Positions 1-11,000 of a stretch of DNA of 64,000 bases are shown here, piece by piece. Each line of letters begins with the position of its first letter. Within the stretch, counting starts at the first letter, position 1. The DNA is from Prototheca cutis. Its lineage: Eukaryota > Chlorophyta > Trebouxiophyceae > Chlorellales > Chlorellaceae. Both the position numbers and the translations under genes were made by a program. The notes below the pieces were generated by a model. The model searched no databases and was not told the origin of the DNA. It saw nothing but the letters and a program-made list of their open reading frames with translations. The DNA is taken from positions 207,971 through 271,970 of the forward strand of contig BCIH01000008.1 in NCBI GenBank assembly GCA_002897115.2. Direction: 5' to 3'.

Positions 1-415
1 CGGTTGGAAGCGACGACTGAAAAGAGCGCCTGAGTAGGTGGGCAGGAGGGAGTGGGCTCGCAGACGATCCCAAACGCTCTGCGACTTATGCCTCCATGCC
101 CTTTGCATAGTGTAGACAGTGCACATCTGCACCTCGGGCGTGGGTGCTCAAATCTGGATCACGCCAGGCCAGGATTGTTTAGGCGTTCATTTCAGGGACA
201 GAGGAGTAATGGGTTGAGCGAGAGCTTCGATGTCAGGGCCCCGAGAGCCCAAGGGCTGTGGACCAAATGTAAGGAATCCAAATCAATCGGTCCCGACCCG
301 GTCCAAACACATCCATTTTTCCAAGCCAAGGGCATCGCGTTCAGGAGACAAGATTTGACGGCCCGTGGTATTCAGTCACACCTAAATATTCGTGGGTTCT
401 GTAAAAATTGCAAAT
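1..415. other. 5' flank, no gene seen
   Basis: I see no supported coding exon here. Short open frames exist, but none has a recognisable domain or a good splice partner. The last part is presumably promoter and 5' leader of the gene starting at 416. Confidence 0.4.
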
Positions 416-969
416 ATGAAGAAGATCGCCGCAGTCCTGGTGCTGACCGCCCTCGTGGCCGCAGTGGCCGCGGGTGACGGCCCTTGCAGCTGCTGGGGCC
501 TCACGCCGGCGCGGTGTCTCCTAACCTCTGGATGCGATGTTTGCAACTTTTACGGAAAGAAGGAGCTCTGCGTGTGGAGCAAGGTCGCCGATTTCCTGCC
601 GTCATGTAAGTCTGATGGGGCCCTGAACCTGTGGGGAACCCATGCAGGGATTTGCGTTGTTCGGAATGGAAAAACCAAGGCGATCCAATGGCAGACCGAG
701 CATTCGCTTGATCCGATCACCTTTAAACTGCAGTCGTGGCCAACTGCACTGCCGGCCCCGTGCCGGACGAGCCCGAGGCCCCCAAGTGCGACGGCTTCAC
801 TGGTCAGGAACCCTGCAACGCCGTCGACGGATGCGTGTGGTGCGTGAGCGCCGCTGTCCAGCCCGCCTGCTACCGCGTGGAGGAGGCCAAGCTGCTTCCC
901 CCCGCTGTGTTCGAGTGCGACGCAAAGGCCGAGCTGGCCGTGGCGCGCCACAGGCGCGACATCGTCTGA
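416..969 (+). CDS. Secreted Cys-rich protein with PSI-like repeats
   Basis: Two exons, 416-605 and 734-969, join in phase across a GTAAGT...CAG intron to give about 141 residues. The protein starts with a clear signal peptide (MKKIAAVLVLTALVAAVAAG), so it should enter the secretory pathway. The mature part is rich in cysteine and shows two similar Cys units. The second has the pattern C-x6-C-x6-C-x2-C-x8-C, with the segment GCVWCVSAAVQPACY near residues 91-106. This resembles the PSI-like GC-x-WC repeats of many protist secreted proteins. The start at 416 was chosen because it begins the signal peptide; an upstream in-frame GTG is not needed. The neighbour at 1447-2540 is convergent and also secreted and Cys-rich. 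Exact function is unknown. Confidence 0.7.
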
Positions 970-1446
970 GTCCGGACTTTTGGTGGGCCATGATGGCACC
1001 CGGCAGCAGCGCACTTCCTTTCTTTGGGCATGCACATGCCAGGTTGCACGTGCCTTTTGCATGCAAGGTGCTGCCCTTGAATGCCACGCAGTAACTATGT
1101 AACTCTCTATCATGGGCTGTTCACCCGAGTGCATGGGCAAATTCATAGGTGGTGGGGGGAGGACCGAAACGGCTGTGCCACAGATGCACGCCGATCGTGG
1201 TATCACACATCGATCATACGCATGCCGTGGCGGCTTGTCGCAGGGCAAAGGGGACAAGGGCAGGGCAGGCCTTTTTATCAATCTCTCGGGGGGCTGACCG
1301 GGCTAGGCCGGCACTGCATCGCGGCAGTGGCCGGCGGTGGCTCATGGCTGAAGACATCCACCCATCCGGCAGGCAGCCAGGCTGCGCTTTGTAGAAAAAC
1401 AGAGTAATCTGCCCGCAGGGGATCAACACACCGCATGCTCCCCGCA
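970..1446. other. Convergent 3' intergenic region
   Basis: This lies between the 3' ends of two convergent genes and probably holds both 3' UTRs. The open frames here have no recognisable domain. Confidence 0.4.
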
Positions 1447-2540
1447 TCACAGCAGGGAGTAAGGCACCCCGGCCAGGACCAGGATGGCCACATCGCAGGC
1501 CTGGCCCGTGGCCACCACGGTCGCGGCGCCGCCGGGCCCTTTGACCCAGGTCGTCTCGCCGCCGCCGGCCGAGGTCAGGTCGAAGGCCGACCCGTCCATG
1601 GCCAGCGCAGTGCCGTCGGTGCCAAAGGCCGAGGCGGTCAGCGCCGCGCGGCTCGTCCACAACCCAGGGTTCGCCAGCAAGTCGGCGTTGATGCCGCCGG
1701 TGCTAGATGCCGCCTGCAGCGCCGTGTCCGTCGGCACCAGGAGGTAGCCACCATCCCGAGTAAGAACATCCAGCGGGTCTGTGCAATGAGGCGAGACGTC
1801 GGCGGCAACCCTTGCTGCTGTATGGCGGTGCCTGCCGGCCTTCACTCAATCAGGCGAACCCTGGACCCTCACGACACCCCACCCCCACGTCCTCACAAAA
1901 CCAGTCGACGTACTCTTGCAGGGGCACTCGCCCTGGCAGAAGAGGTAAGTGCCATTGGCCCGAGCAACGCACTCGTTGCCGTAGGTGATGCCCGTGGGGC
2001 CGCAGACGGGAGCGTAGATGAGTGGGCACGCGGTGACGGGCTCGGCGACGGGAGCGGTGGCGCACGGGCAGGGCCCCTCACAAGCCAGACCGCCACCCTG
2101 GCTCTCTGCAACGCAGGCGTTGCCGTATGCCTGACCGTCCACGCCGCAGGCGGGCTGGTAGATCAGGGGGCAGGGCGTCAGCGTCCCCGGCGCAGGGGCC
2201 ACAGGCGCAGACTCGGGCACAGGCACGGGCAGTGGAGTGACCCAGTTATCCACAACCTCCAGGAATATGGAACTCTGGTTCAGGGCAGCCAGCTGCGCGG
2301 CAATCTCATTGATGCAGGCTGTGCCACGTGGGGGACCCAAGGGAGGCAGGGTGACCGGTGGGTCAGACTCTGAGGTGGAATGGCTGACTCACGCCAGCCA
2401 TGCTCCCAATGAAAATCCATTCCCGTACGCCGTCGACTGAATCCATTGCAACATGTCCGACCCAAGCGCTCACCCTGATCGGCGAACGCGGAGGCCGCCA
2501 GAAGCGCCACGAGGGCCAACGACGTGACAACGGGCTTCAT
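1447..2540 (-). CDS. Secreted Kazal-type inhibitor / fasciclin protein
   Basis: Three exons on the minus strand (2540-2474, 2318-1914, 1778-1447) join in phase to about 267 residues. Order of parts: signal peptide (MKPVVTSLALVALLAASAFA), a short linker, a Pro/Val-rich spacer, two Kazal-like units, then a FAS1-like C-terminus. The Kazal units carry CPLIYQPACGVDGQAYGNAC and CPLIYAPVCGPTGITYGNEC, the classic C-G-x-[DT]-G-x-x-Y-x-N-x-C signature. The C-terminal exon reads GGYLLVPTDTALQAA and ends CDVAILVLAGVPYSLL, like the end of fasciclin domains in green-algal wall and adhesion proteins. Kazal domains usually inhibit serine proteases and FAS1 domains usually mediate adhesion; both roles are inferred. 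Only one partial FAS1 unit of about 110 residues is present. Confidence 0.78.
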
Positions 2541-3138
2541 GTCGTGAGCAGGTTCGACACAAACCTATGGCGGATTCGGGGGTGATCGCGTGACACACAC
2601 CGTTCGAAAACAATGTGACGTGAATTAGTATGCGCGTATGGTGCACCCCCGGCATCTTGTGAACTACCCTGGTGCTTGGACCTGGCCCGGTTGTTGAGCC
2701 TTGCTCCTTGATCCGTAACCACCTTGACCGACCAAAAACAACGCCGCACCTGGTTCGCAAGCGACTTGCCCAGGCAACCCGATTGCAATGTGAATGTCCA
2801 CGCAGCATCAAAGCCACTGGGTGGTACCTTCCTGCCCTTCGAGAGGGGAGGCGAGAGCGCGCCGCAAGCCGTGAGCCGTTTTTGAGTCACCACGTGGGCC
2901 TATTTTCTCGGAAGGGCCGACAGAGCTCGCCACTCCGCCGCGCACGCAACGCGGCGTGCGATCCTATCGCAGATTCCCAAACAAAGCAAGCCTCCCGGAT
3001 ATCCACAAGGTGCTGACTTGGATTTGTGCATCCCCGCCGGAATCTCTCCATAGGATGTGGATGGGTGAGGAGAACCCCACACCCCTTGCCCGGTTGCACC
3101 TGGCATCCTCCCGTCGAGCAATCACACTGTAAGCGTCC
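2541..3138. other. Intergenic region upstream of the Kazal gene
   Basis: This stretch contains the promoter side of the minus-strand Kazal gene and the 3' flank of POP4. I see no supported exon. Confidence 0.4.
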
Positions 3139-4427
3139 CTAGCCTCCACTTGAAGGCATTCCTCGGCTGTAGTCCAGGGTGACCAGCTGGTTTCCTGCCA
3201 GGTACTGCAGCACTGTGCCCGGCAGCGGCACACGGACGCGCCGATCCTGTGGCAGCACCAGCACTAGGGACCGCGGCCGTGCAGAGGCAACGATGCCCTG
3301 CCGCCCCGCCATCCATGGCAGCGCGGTGCAGGACACCACGCGCAGCATCGCACCGTGGAGCTCCGCCTGCCAGAGCCGGGACGGCAGCATCGGTGCAGCA
3401 CCAGCGCCTCCGTTCGGGGTTGGTGCCCGGGCAAGGTTGGCTATGTAGGCCCGCCAGGCGGCATGCAGGTTCAGCATGCCCTCGTACCTGCACGCCAGGC
3501 GGCAGGGGTGGTACAGGTTAGTGTGGCGTCTCCTGGAAAAATGCACGTCGTCCCGCTTTGAATAGAACAGTCAATTCCCAACCCGAGCAGTGCAGCATCT
3601 CCCGCACACAGCACGACGCACGTGACGTTGACGAGGCTCGAATCGGGGATGGCAGGCTTGGCTTCGGCACGGTCCTTCTTCCCTGTGGCACGAGGAACGA
3701 TGGTGGCACGGCTGTGAACAGATGAGAAAGTCGCCGTTCTTTCCCCAGGCTCCAGCTCCAGCCCGATTGGGAGGTAGATTTGTTGACTTGCCGCGGCTTC
3801 CAACGGGGCTTCCCCAGGGACCTCACCCAATCAGCTCCCATTTCCCTCACACCCCTGCACCACAGCCTGCCAAAACAAAAACTCTCGCAGTCAAAGACAC
3901 ACCTTTACGCTTTGCCTTGACCGGGTTTTGAAGCATGATGTAGCGGTCTTGCACTTTGGACAAAAACTCGCTGGAGCTCAGCGCGGCTTCAGTGTCCCTC
4001 CCCGACAGCGAACCCACCAGCGTGCCCAGACTGGCCACGGCATCCCTCGCCGGCGCTGGAAGCTGGTGTGGTTGGTTGGAAAGGAAAGAGCGAATGAGCG
4101 GTGGGCAAAGGGGACCAGACCGAACACCCTGCAACCAACCAAACACCCCATCCAAGCCGTTGCCTGTGCTCAGTAATACCAATTCTAAAAACATTCTGCC
4201 CATCCCATGCTTACTGATAGGACATCTTTGATCATGTTCTGGCAGACAATGGGCCTGTAGATGGGGTCCGCCGCCTCCGGCGCCGGGGCAGCCGCCTTGG
4301 GCTGCGCTGCGCCAGTTCTGCTGGCAGGACCAGCTCTGTTGACTGGGCTCTTGGTTGCAGGTTTTGGTGCAGCTTTGCTGCCCTCGAGTTTCTGCAGACG
4401 CCGCCGCTTTGCGCTGGATGGCAGCAT
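3139..4427 (-). CDS. POP4: RNase P/MRP protein subunit POP4 (Rpp29)
   Basis: Four exons (4427-4215, 4062-3903, 3682-3622, 3487-3139) join in phase to 260 residues. The N-terminus is basic and low in complexity (MLPSSAKRRRLQKLEG), as expected for a nuclear or nucleolar RNA-binding protein. The C-terminal 110 residues carry the Rpp29/POP4 fold: LNLHAAWRAYI, then LWQAELHGAMLRVVSC, GRQGIVASARPRSLVLVL and the closing strand LVTLDYSRGMPSSGG. This family binds the RNA of RNase P and RNase MRP, for tRNA 5' and rRNA processing. The start at 4427 gives the first Met of a basic stretch; in-frame codons continue upstream, so a longer N-ter form is possible. Confidence 0.88.
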
Positions 4428-4940
4428 GGTGACGGGGCCGGGCAGCTCGAGCGACTGTCCAAGTCCAAGCCTCCAGTGTCGATACCTGTCCAAAGTGCGG
4501 GCCAGGAGTCCTCTGGTGGGATATCCTGCAAGAGTATTTAGTATTTCTTATAAAGAACAAACCTGGGCACGCGTTACTGCGGTGCCAAATGCTGCAGCAC
4601 GGGCGGAACCAGCCGGGACGTGCATGTGCATGCGGCCGGGCCACCAACAAAACACCCACGACACATGATGCAACTTGCCTGAAACGTGTTGAGCAAACTT
4701 CGATGTTTCTCTGGATCCATGCACGCTTCATGCGTTTTCAGATCCGCTGTTGGAGACGTGCGGCTGGATTGATCTTGCGGCTGGAGCGTCAGGTCTCGAC
4801 CGCACGGCAGCGAGACCGGCCCTGTCTATGAAAGACCAGGCCAACTCCTTACACATGAACCAGTCTACAGGCCGGCGACGAGCAGAATTTTTCAGAGGTT
4901 TGGACAATGGCATCTGTGAACAATTAGTCTGAAGAGCACC
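4428..4940. other. Divergent promoter region POP4 / Q-rich gene
   Basis: About 500 bases between two divergently transcribed genes, so probably a shared regulatory region. I see no coding exon. Confidence 0.45.
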
Positions 4941-7621
4941 ATGGTGTCCATGGACACCATCAACGCTCTGCGCATAGGTGAGGAGTGGGGGGGCTGCCGG
5001 TGGGGGTGGTCCAGGGCTCCCCCGCAGGTTTGATGGGTCGCTGCCCCGGCACTATCATGGCGCCCCATGCCGGCCATCGCAGCACACTCTACAACATGTC
5101 GTATGTCCGCAGAGCTGGCAGAGAGCGTAGGAAGCTTGCCGGTGGCCCTGCATTCGGAGTTCCCGGACCTCTCGGTCGATTGGCTGGCCAGCGTGTTCCC
5201 TGCGGGCAGCTTGGGCACCAAGTCCGGGTGTGTTCGTTGGGGGTTGGAGCGGGGAGGAACGATTCGCCTGTCTCTTTTGGATGTTTTCGTTACATGTGCA
5301 TCCCACAGTCGCCTTTAAACATGTGATAACGTGTGGGAATGTCACAGCATTGTTGGACGCACACATTGGGTCCTAGACACCTCGCCCCCTTGCGCCGTGC
5401 AGGCCTGGCTTCCATGCGGCAGCCAGGGATTTGATCAAGCAGCGGAGCAAGATGGCGGTGGCCGATGCCGAGGCAGCGAGTCGTCCGCCCTGCAGTGCAG
5501 TCCCCATCGCTCGCAGCGCCTCTAGTCTGCTGGGCCCATGGGCCGAGGGCCAGGCCCAGCTGGCGACCGCTGCCCCGGACCTCGTGGTGTGCACGCAGTG
5601 CCACAAGGTCATGCTGCCTGGTGTGGCGGCAGAACACGAGCGCTCGTGCCTGGAGGCGGCGCGCCGGCATGCCGAGCTCGCGGGCGCGGCGAGAAGGCCC
5701 GTCGGGGTCAAACGCGCACGGAGCGAGAGCGCAGAGCCGCAGCCGCGGTGGAGCCTGCGCCCCAGTCCCCCAGGTGGACGGGTGGTGGTGGTGCCGTGTG
5801 GCCTGGGGTGCATGCATGCAGGGTTTGTGCTGCATTGAGGATGCTTGCGCGTGGCAGCGACCGCAAACATTCAGCCCCGCTCACATCCGTGCAGCGCCCT
5901 CGGAGGACCCGCTGGCAGACCTGCCCAGCAGCCCAGTGCTGGCCGCCCCCAGGGGTGCCCGACGGCGGCGCTCCGTCACGCCCCAACGACCGCGGCGCGA
6001 CTCTGCCATTGCTCGTGGCCTCGCGGCGGTCACGGCCCCGCCGGCAGTGCCCACAGCTGCAGGACCTGTCATGGGCAGCGTCGGAGCGGCCGCAAGTGAG
6101 TGGACCGGGCCGGCGGGCGGTCCGGCCACTGGGCTGGCTGACGCCGCTCGGCAGCGCGGGGAGCCGCCTCAGGTGCCCGGCGGCAACCTGGCTGTTGCAG
6201 CCATCCAGCAGCCTAATGGGCCTGCTCCATCTGGCGCTCCAGATGTAAAGCTGGTGCGGCAGCGCTCGGCGAACGCCGGCACGGGACCCGCCAACGGCAG
6301 CCACTTTCGACTGGATGACGGGGGGGCATGCCTGCCTGCTGGTTTCCAACCACCCGCCACAGCAGCTGGAACGGCATCGATCGGCCCAGTCACGGCGCCA
6401 GGGCTTGCGCGATCAACCATCCCCGTCGCTGCCAGCTCTGCAGGTCTACCGGGCGCACCGCAGGCGGCGCTGCAGCCTGCCCAGGTGCAGGCAGCCTCGC
6501 AGGCACCACAAGCGACCAGGAAGGCCGTTGTTCCACAGCGCATGCCAGGAGGCACAGCAGCAAGCACGAACCAGCAGGCAGCGTCACAGGCGCCACCAGC
6601 GCAGCGAACTGCGGCAGCCCAGGCCCAGGCAGCGCAGCTGTCCGCGCTGCTGGCGAGTTTGACCCCGGCGCAGCGGCAACAGCTGGTACTCCACCAACAG
6701 CTGCTCCTGCTACGCCAGCGGGAGGCAGCAACGGCGGCCGCCGCTGGCGCTGGGCCCTCGGCCGCGCCTGCTGCGGCGACGGCTTCCCAGGCCCAGCTGC
6801 AGTACCACCAGAGCCAGCAGCAGTTGCTGCACTACCAGCTGCAGTACCAACTCCAGCAGCAACAGCAGCAAGCTCACAGGCAAGCCAACCTCACACAGCT
6901 GCACCAACAAAACCTGCTGCTCCTGCATCACCAACAGCAGCAGCAACAGCTGCAGCAGCAGCAGGCAGCTGCAGCAGGGCCCCAGGGGCAGCAACCGGGC
7001 ATGCCGGGGAATGCTCGACCGGTTTCTGCGCCGGCAGCCAGCGGCGCCGTGACCAATGGCGCTGCCATGCCCGGACCTCTTGTCTACTGGCCCGGAGCCG
7101 GCAGTCTCTCCGGTCAGCAAGCCGGGCATGGCATGCCATCTTCCGAGCAGCAGCAGCAGCAGCAGCCACTGCAGCAGTCGCAGAGCGCTCCGGCTGCCGC
7201 GGGTTCTGCGACGCCGGGCGTGCAGCAGCCCTGGGTCGCTGCCTGGACTGCGGCAGGCGCAGCCCGGGCGCTGCCCCCGCAGCAGCAGCAGGTCATGGGG
7301 ACTAGCGGTGCCGTCTCTGGGGGTGCGAGCTACAGCGAACTCATGGCTCGGTATGCGGCTTCTGGCGGTGCTGTGGCTGCGGTCCCCAGAGCCCAGGCCC
7401 TCCAGCCCCATGGCATGCTGCCCCAGCACCAGCAACCCCAGCAGGCGGCGGCCGGCGACTGGGCGCACCCGGTGCTCGTGCAGTCAGCACTGGCGCAGCA
7501 GCAGCAGGCGGCGGCGGTAGGGGCCTACCAAGCTCTTCGTGCCAGTGGGGCCGGTGGCCCGGAGCCGTCCGTTTTTACCTTTATCAACGTGGACACGGGC
7601 ACGAGCGGCGTCAGCAAGTGA
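4941..7621 (+). CDS. Ataxin-7/Sgf73-type zinc finger protein, polyglutamine-rich
   Basis: Four exons (4941-4977, 5113-5227, 5403-5773, 5895-7621) join in phase to about 749 residues. Residues about 90-116 read LVVCTQCHKVMLPGVAAEHE followed by RSC. This is a C-x2-C-x11-H-x3-C finger, very like the N-terminal finger of Ataxin-7 and its paralogs (LVVCNxCxQVVKPQxFxxHxERRH). In that family the finger anchors the deubiquitinase module to the SAGA coactivator. A basic KRARSES patch follows. Most of the rest is Ala-, Pro- and Gln-rich disorder, with Gln runs encoded around 6850-6965 and 7148-7165. The N-terminal exons (SVDWLASVFPAG) are conserved-looking but unassigned. A role in transcription is inferred; the zinc-finger match is the only specific evidence. 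The gene is divergent from POP4 and convergent with UTP10. Confidence 0.62.
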
Positions 7622-8097
7622 TGACCTGCTTGCATGCTCTTCCTTCCAATCGGCCGAAAGGAGTGGCAGCGCTGCATGCTGCGACATGGCATGCACCAGC
7701 CGCAGTGCAATCAGGACCATGGCATTGTGATGAATTCTTTCGCGACCTTTATTGCTGGACAAGTGAGGGGAAGAAAGCAGTGTACCCCACTGGTTTGCCT
7801 AGAGGCGGTGCTTGGTCGGCCAGCATGCACGTCTGCTGCCAACCGCTGCCTGGTGTGTTAAGCGTTGTGTATGTACAGTGTGCCATGGCACAAGAAGAGT
7901 ATGCGTGTTGTTCGTGTTCAGCAAGATATCTCCTCCTCCGAGAGGAGGGGCAAGCGGGCAAGCGGGCTGCTGGAGCAGGAACCTCGCGGGTGGTCCTAGG
8001 GCCGCAGGGAGGTGTCTCGACACCCCCACTCCCCTTCTCCTCTGGCTGGGCAATGCGATGAAAGAGTAGTACAAGAGAAATAATGGAGCGGTCATCA
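7622..8097. other. Convergent 3' intergenic region
   Basis: Lies between the 3' ends of the Q-rich gene and UTP10. It probably holds both 3' UTRs; no exon is supported. Confidence 0.4.
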
Positions 8098-11000
8098 TCA
8101 GGCCCGGAGGTACTGGCCCAGGTCTTCGCCAGACATGGCCTCCAGTTGCCGGAACAGCGCTGCGGCGGCACGCTCGACGGCCGGCACGCTGTCCTCCAGG
8201 AGCTCCGCCAGCGGGGGCAGGGCCTCGGGCAGCAGTGCCAGATATTCGTCCCCGAGCCCGGCCGCCAGGGCGCCAAGCGCGCGTAGCGCAGCCAGCCGGC
8301 CCTGCGGCTCGCCGGCGCGCGTGGCGCCCAGTAGCGCCGCATGCAGCGGCTTCCAGGCAGCTTCCGACCCACGCGACACGGCCAGCTGCGCCAGCGCACC
8401 CGCGGCCTCGACCTCCAGCGCCGACAGCTGCATCTCCGGCTCGGAGCCCTCGGCTGCACCCAGCTCGGGCGCAGGACCCGCCACGGCGTCCATCGGCCAG
8501 GGCTCGGCGGCGAGGCACGGCACTGCTGCCGGGGGCGGGTGAGCATGCAGCAGCCCGACCAGCGGCTCCAACACCTGGTCGATTCGGGCCTCGTCCAAGA
8601 AACGAGGTTCCACGGTGTCGTAGAGGAAAGCACGGTGCAGCGCCCGTGCGGCCTGCGGGACGCCGTTGTCAAGTGTGGAGGGGTTCATTAGTTGGCAGGT
8701 AGTGTGTGCTTGGTCAGTCTTTGGGAGAGGAGACATGGAAACATGCCATTCGTCAAAATCAAAATCAGCAAGCCCAACAGAAAAAACATATTCTAAAAAA
8801 GTTCATCTCACCCTGAGCGCCAGGCGCCAGTCGTCCACCGTCGCCTCCGAGTGCTCCGCCGGTGAGCTCTTGCGCCTCTTCTTGCCCGGTGCAGATGCGG
8901 GGGCTGCATTTCCGCCATGGCCCAGAGGGCTCACCGCACTAAAGGCCGCGAGGATGTCATCCATGATCGGAGTAAAGTACGGCACGAGCAGCGCGCGCAG
9001 GTTGTCAGCCAGGCCACACACGGCAGCAAACAGGGCTAAGCGACGGGATGGTTCAGCGCCCGCCCAGTCGTGCAGGCGCAGGAACAACGGCCGGAACCGG
9101 CTCTCGCTCAGCCGCAGCGCCAGCGCACACAACAGCGCCACCGCCGCGGTTTCCACTTCTGTTGTGGTGGCAGCGGTGGTACTATCGCCAGTGGTGCCAA
9201 ACATCGCCCGAAGGTCCAGTGCAGCCAGACAGAACCCAGCAAGCGCGTCGGCGTGGGTCACAACGTCTGCGGCGCCCAAGCGTGGCACCACCGCCGACAA
9301 AGCACGGATGAGACCCAGGGCACTGCGGGGCCCGCGGGCTGCGGCATCGTCCAACAGACCCAGAGCAGCGGGCAGGAACAGGCGGACCGGGATGGTCTGG
9401 GACAAGCGGTCCAGGACCTGGGACGCCAGCTGCCGGGCGGCTTCCGGGGCAGCGGCCTCCTGTGTTTTGAGACCGCTGCCGGCGACCAGGCGTGGGTGCA
9501 ACAGCCCCCGCAACAGCTCGTGGACGTGCGTCGCCAGAAAGGGACCCAGCCCCTCGACCACCGCATCCAGTGCAGCCATTGCCGCTGTAAGTTCCAGCGG
9601 CGCAGATGCAGTGGCAGGGGCGGGTGCTGCGGGCTCGGGGACGGTAGTTTTACGGCCACGGGAGGCGGCCTTGCTCGAGCGCTTGGTGGGCTCCCCTGCT
9701 TCTTGCCGCTCAGCGGCGTCATCAGCCAGGCCACGTTCCAAGCCTCCGAGAACGGCACGCAGGATTGCCGGCAGCTGCGGGAGCGCGCGGGGCCCGAGCG
9801 CGGCAGCCAGCGCAGCCAGCGCCGCCAGCGCGCCGGCCCGCACACCGGCCCGGGAGTCGTTGGTGGCGGCAGCCGCTATGGGCACGACGAGCGACACAAA
9901 CGGTGCGGCCAGTGCTGCATCCAGGGCTCCCAGCTTTGGCACGGCCTTGGCGGGACCAGCAGCAGTAGAACTGGCAGCAGAAATGGCCGCAGCACCTGCC
10001 AGGGCTGTCGCTGCAGCGAGGCAGCCCTCCACCAGGGAGGCTGGTTCTCTGTCGGCGGTGGAAACCACCGCACGCAGCGCGGAGCAGGCCCTGTCCACGA
10101 CGGTGGCGTCCAAGGAGGTGGTGGTACCTTGCCCGCGCCGAGACACAGCGGCGAGCAGCGTCGCGGCACGGCGGCGGGACCGCGGGGCCATGGTCGTGCT
10201 TTCCAGCACAGCGCTGAGTGCGGTGACGTAGGCGGCGCCCTCCACCACGGTCTGCAGCGCCTCCAGCAGCGAGTCCAGAGCCGTCTGGGCCTCGACACTC
10301 GCCTGGTCGCCCAGAGCCTGCAGGTACGCGAGCGCCTGCGCCAGGATGGCAGCGGCAGAGTCGGCATCGACGCCGCGGCCGCGGCGAACCTGCTGCGCTG
10401 CAAAGCCAACGGCCACGCACGCCAGCGGGGCCGACGCGTCGCCGTTGGACTGCTCAAGGCTCAGCTCCAGCAGTGCCGCCAGCGCTTGACCGACCTCGGC
10501 CTCCGGGACCTGTGTGTATGAGTGTGTGTGGAAGTTGTGTGTGTCGGAAAGCAGTGGAACGGTGCTCTCCCTCTGGTCGGGTACCGGGGAGTAGGCAATG
10601 AAACAGAACAAAAGCCCACTTTCAAAAGGCCTCAGGCGCCCGTCGGACAGACGGGGGCTGATGTCGTTTGTCTCCACTGTAGTGGTCAGACTGACGTGCA
10701 AATAAACATTGTGCATCATCCTCGGCCATTCCAAATTGAGCGGGAGCAGGCAGCGGGTGGGAAGGATGCCCAGGCCCCTTCCATGCCAGATAGGTCCATC
10801 GGGTGCATGGAGGAGAAGGAATCCATAGCCAAGAGCACAGAATTGAAGCAACTCTGACGGTGCATGGACCCCAGAAACCAATGCCTACCCGGCACCGCCA
10901 ACGCACCATTACCAAGAGCGCGGCCGCGAGGGCGCGTGCACCCGGCTGCGCCTCGTCCGAACCCACGGCCAGGAGTCCGGCCAGCAGCCGGGGAGCACCC

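Noticed and set aside
8666..10521. Two long plus-strand frames of about 500 codons
   Set aside because: Both lie opposite UTP10 exons 5 and 6, with low-complexity translation only.
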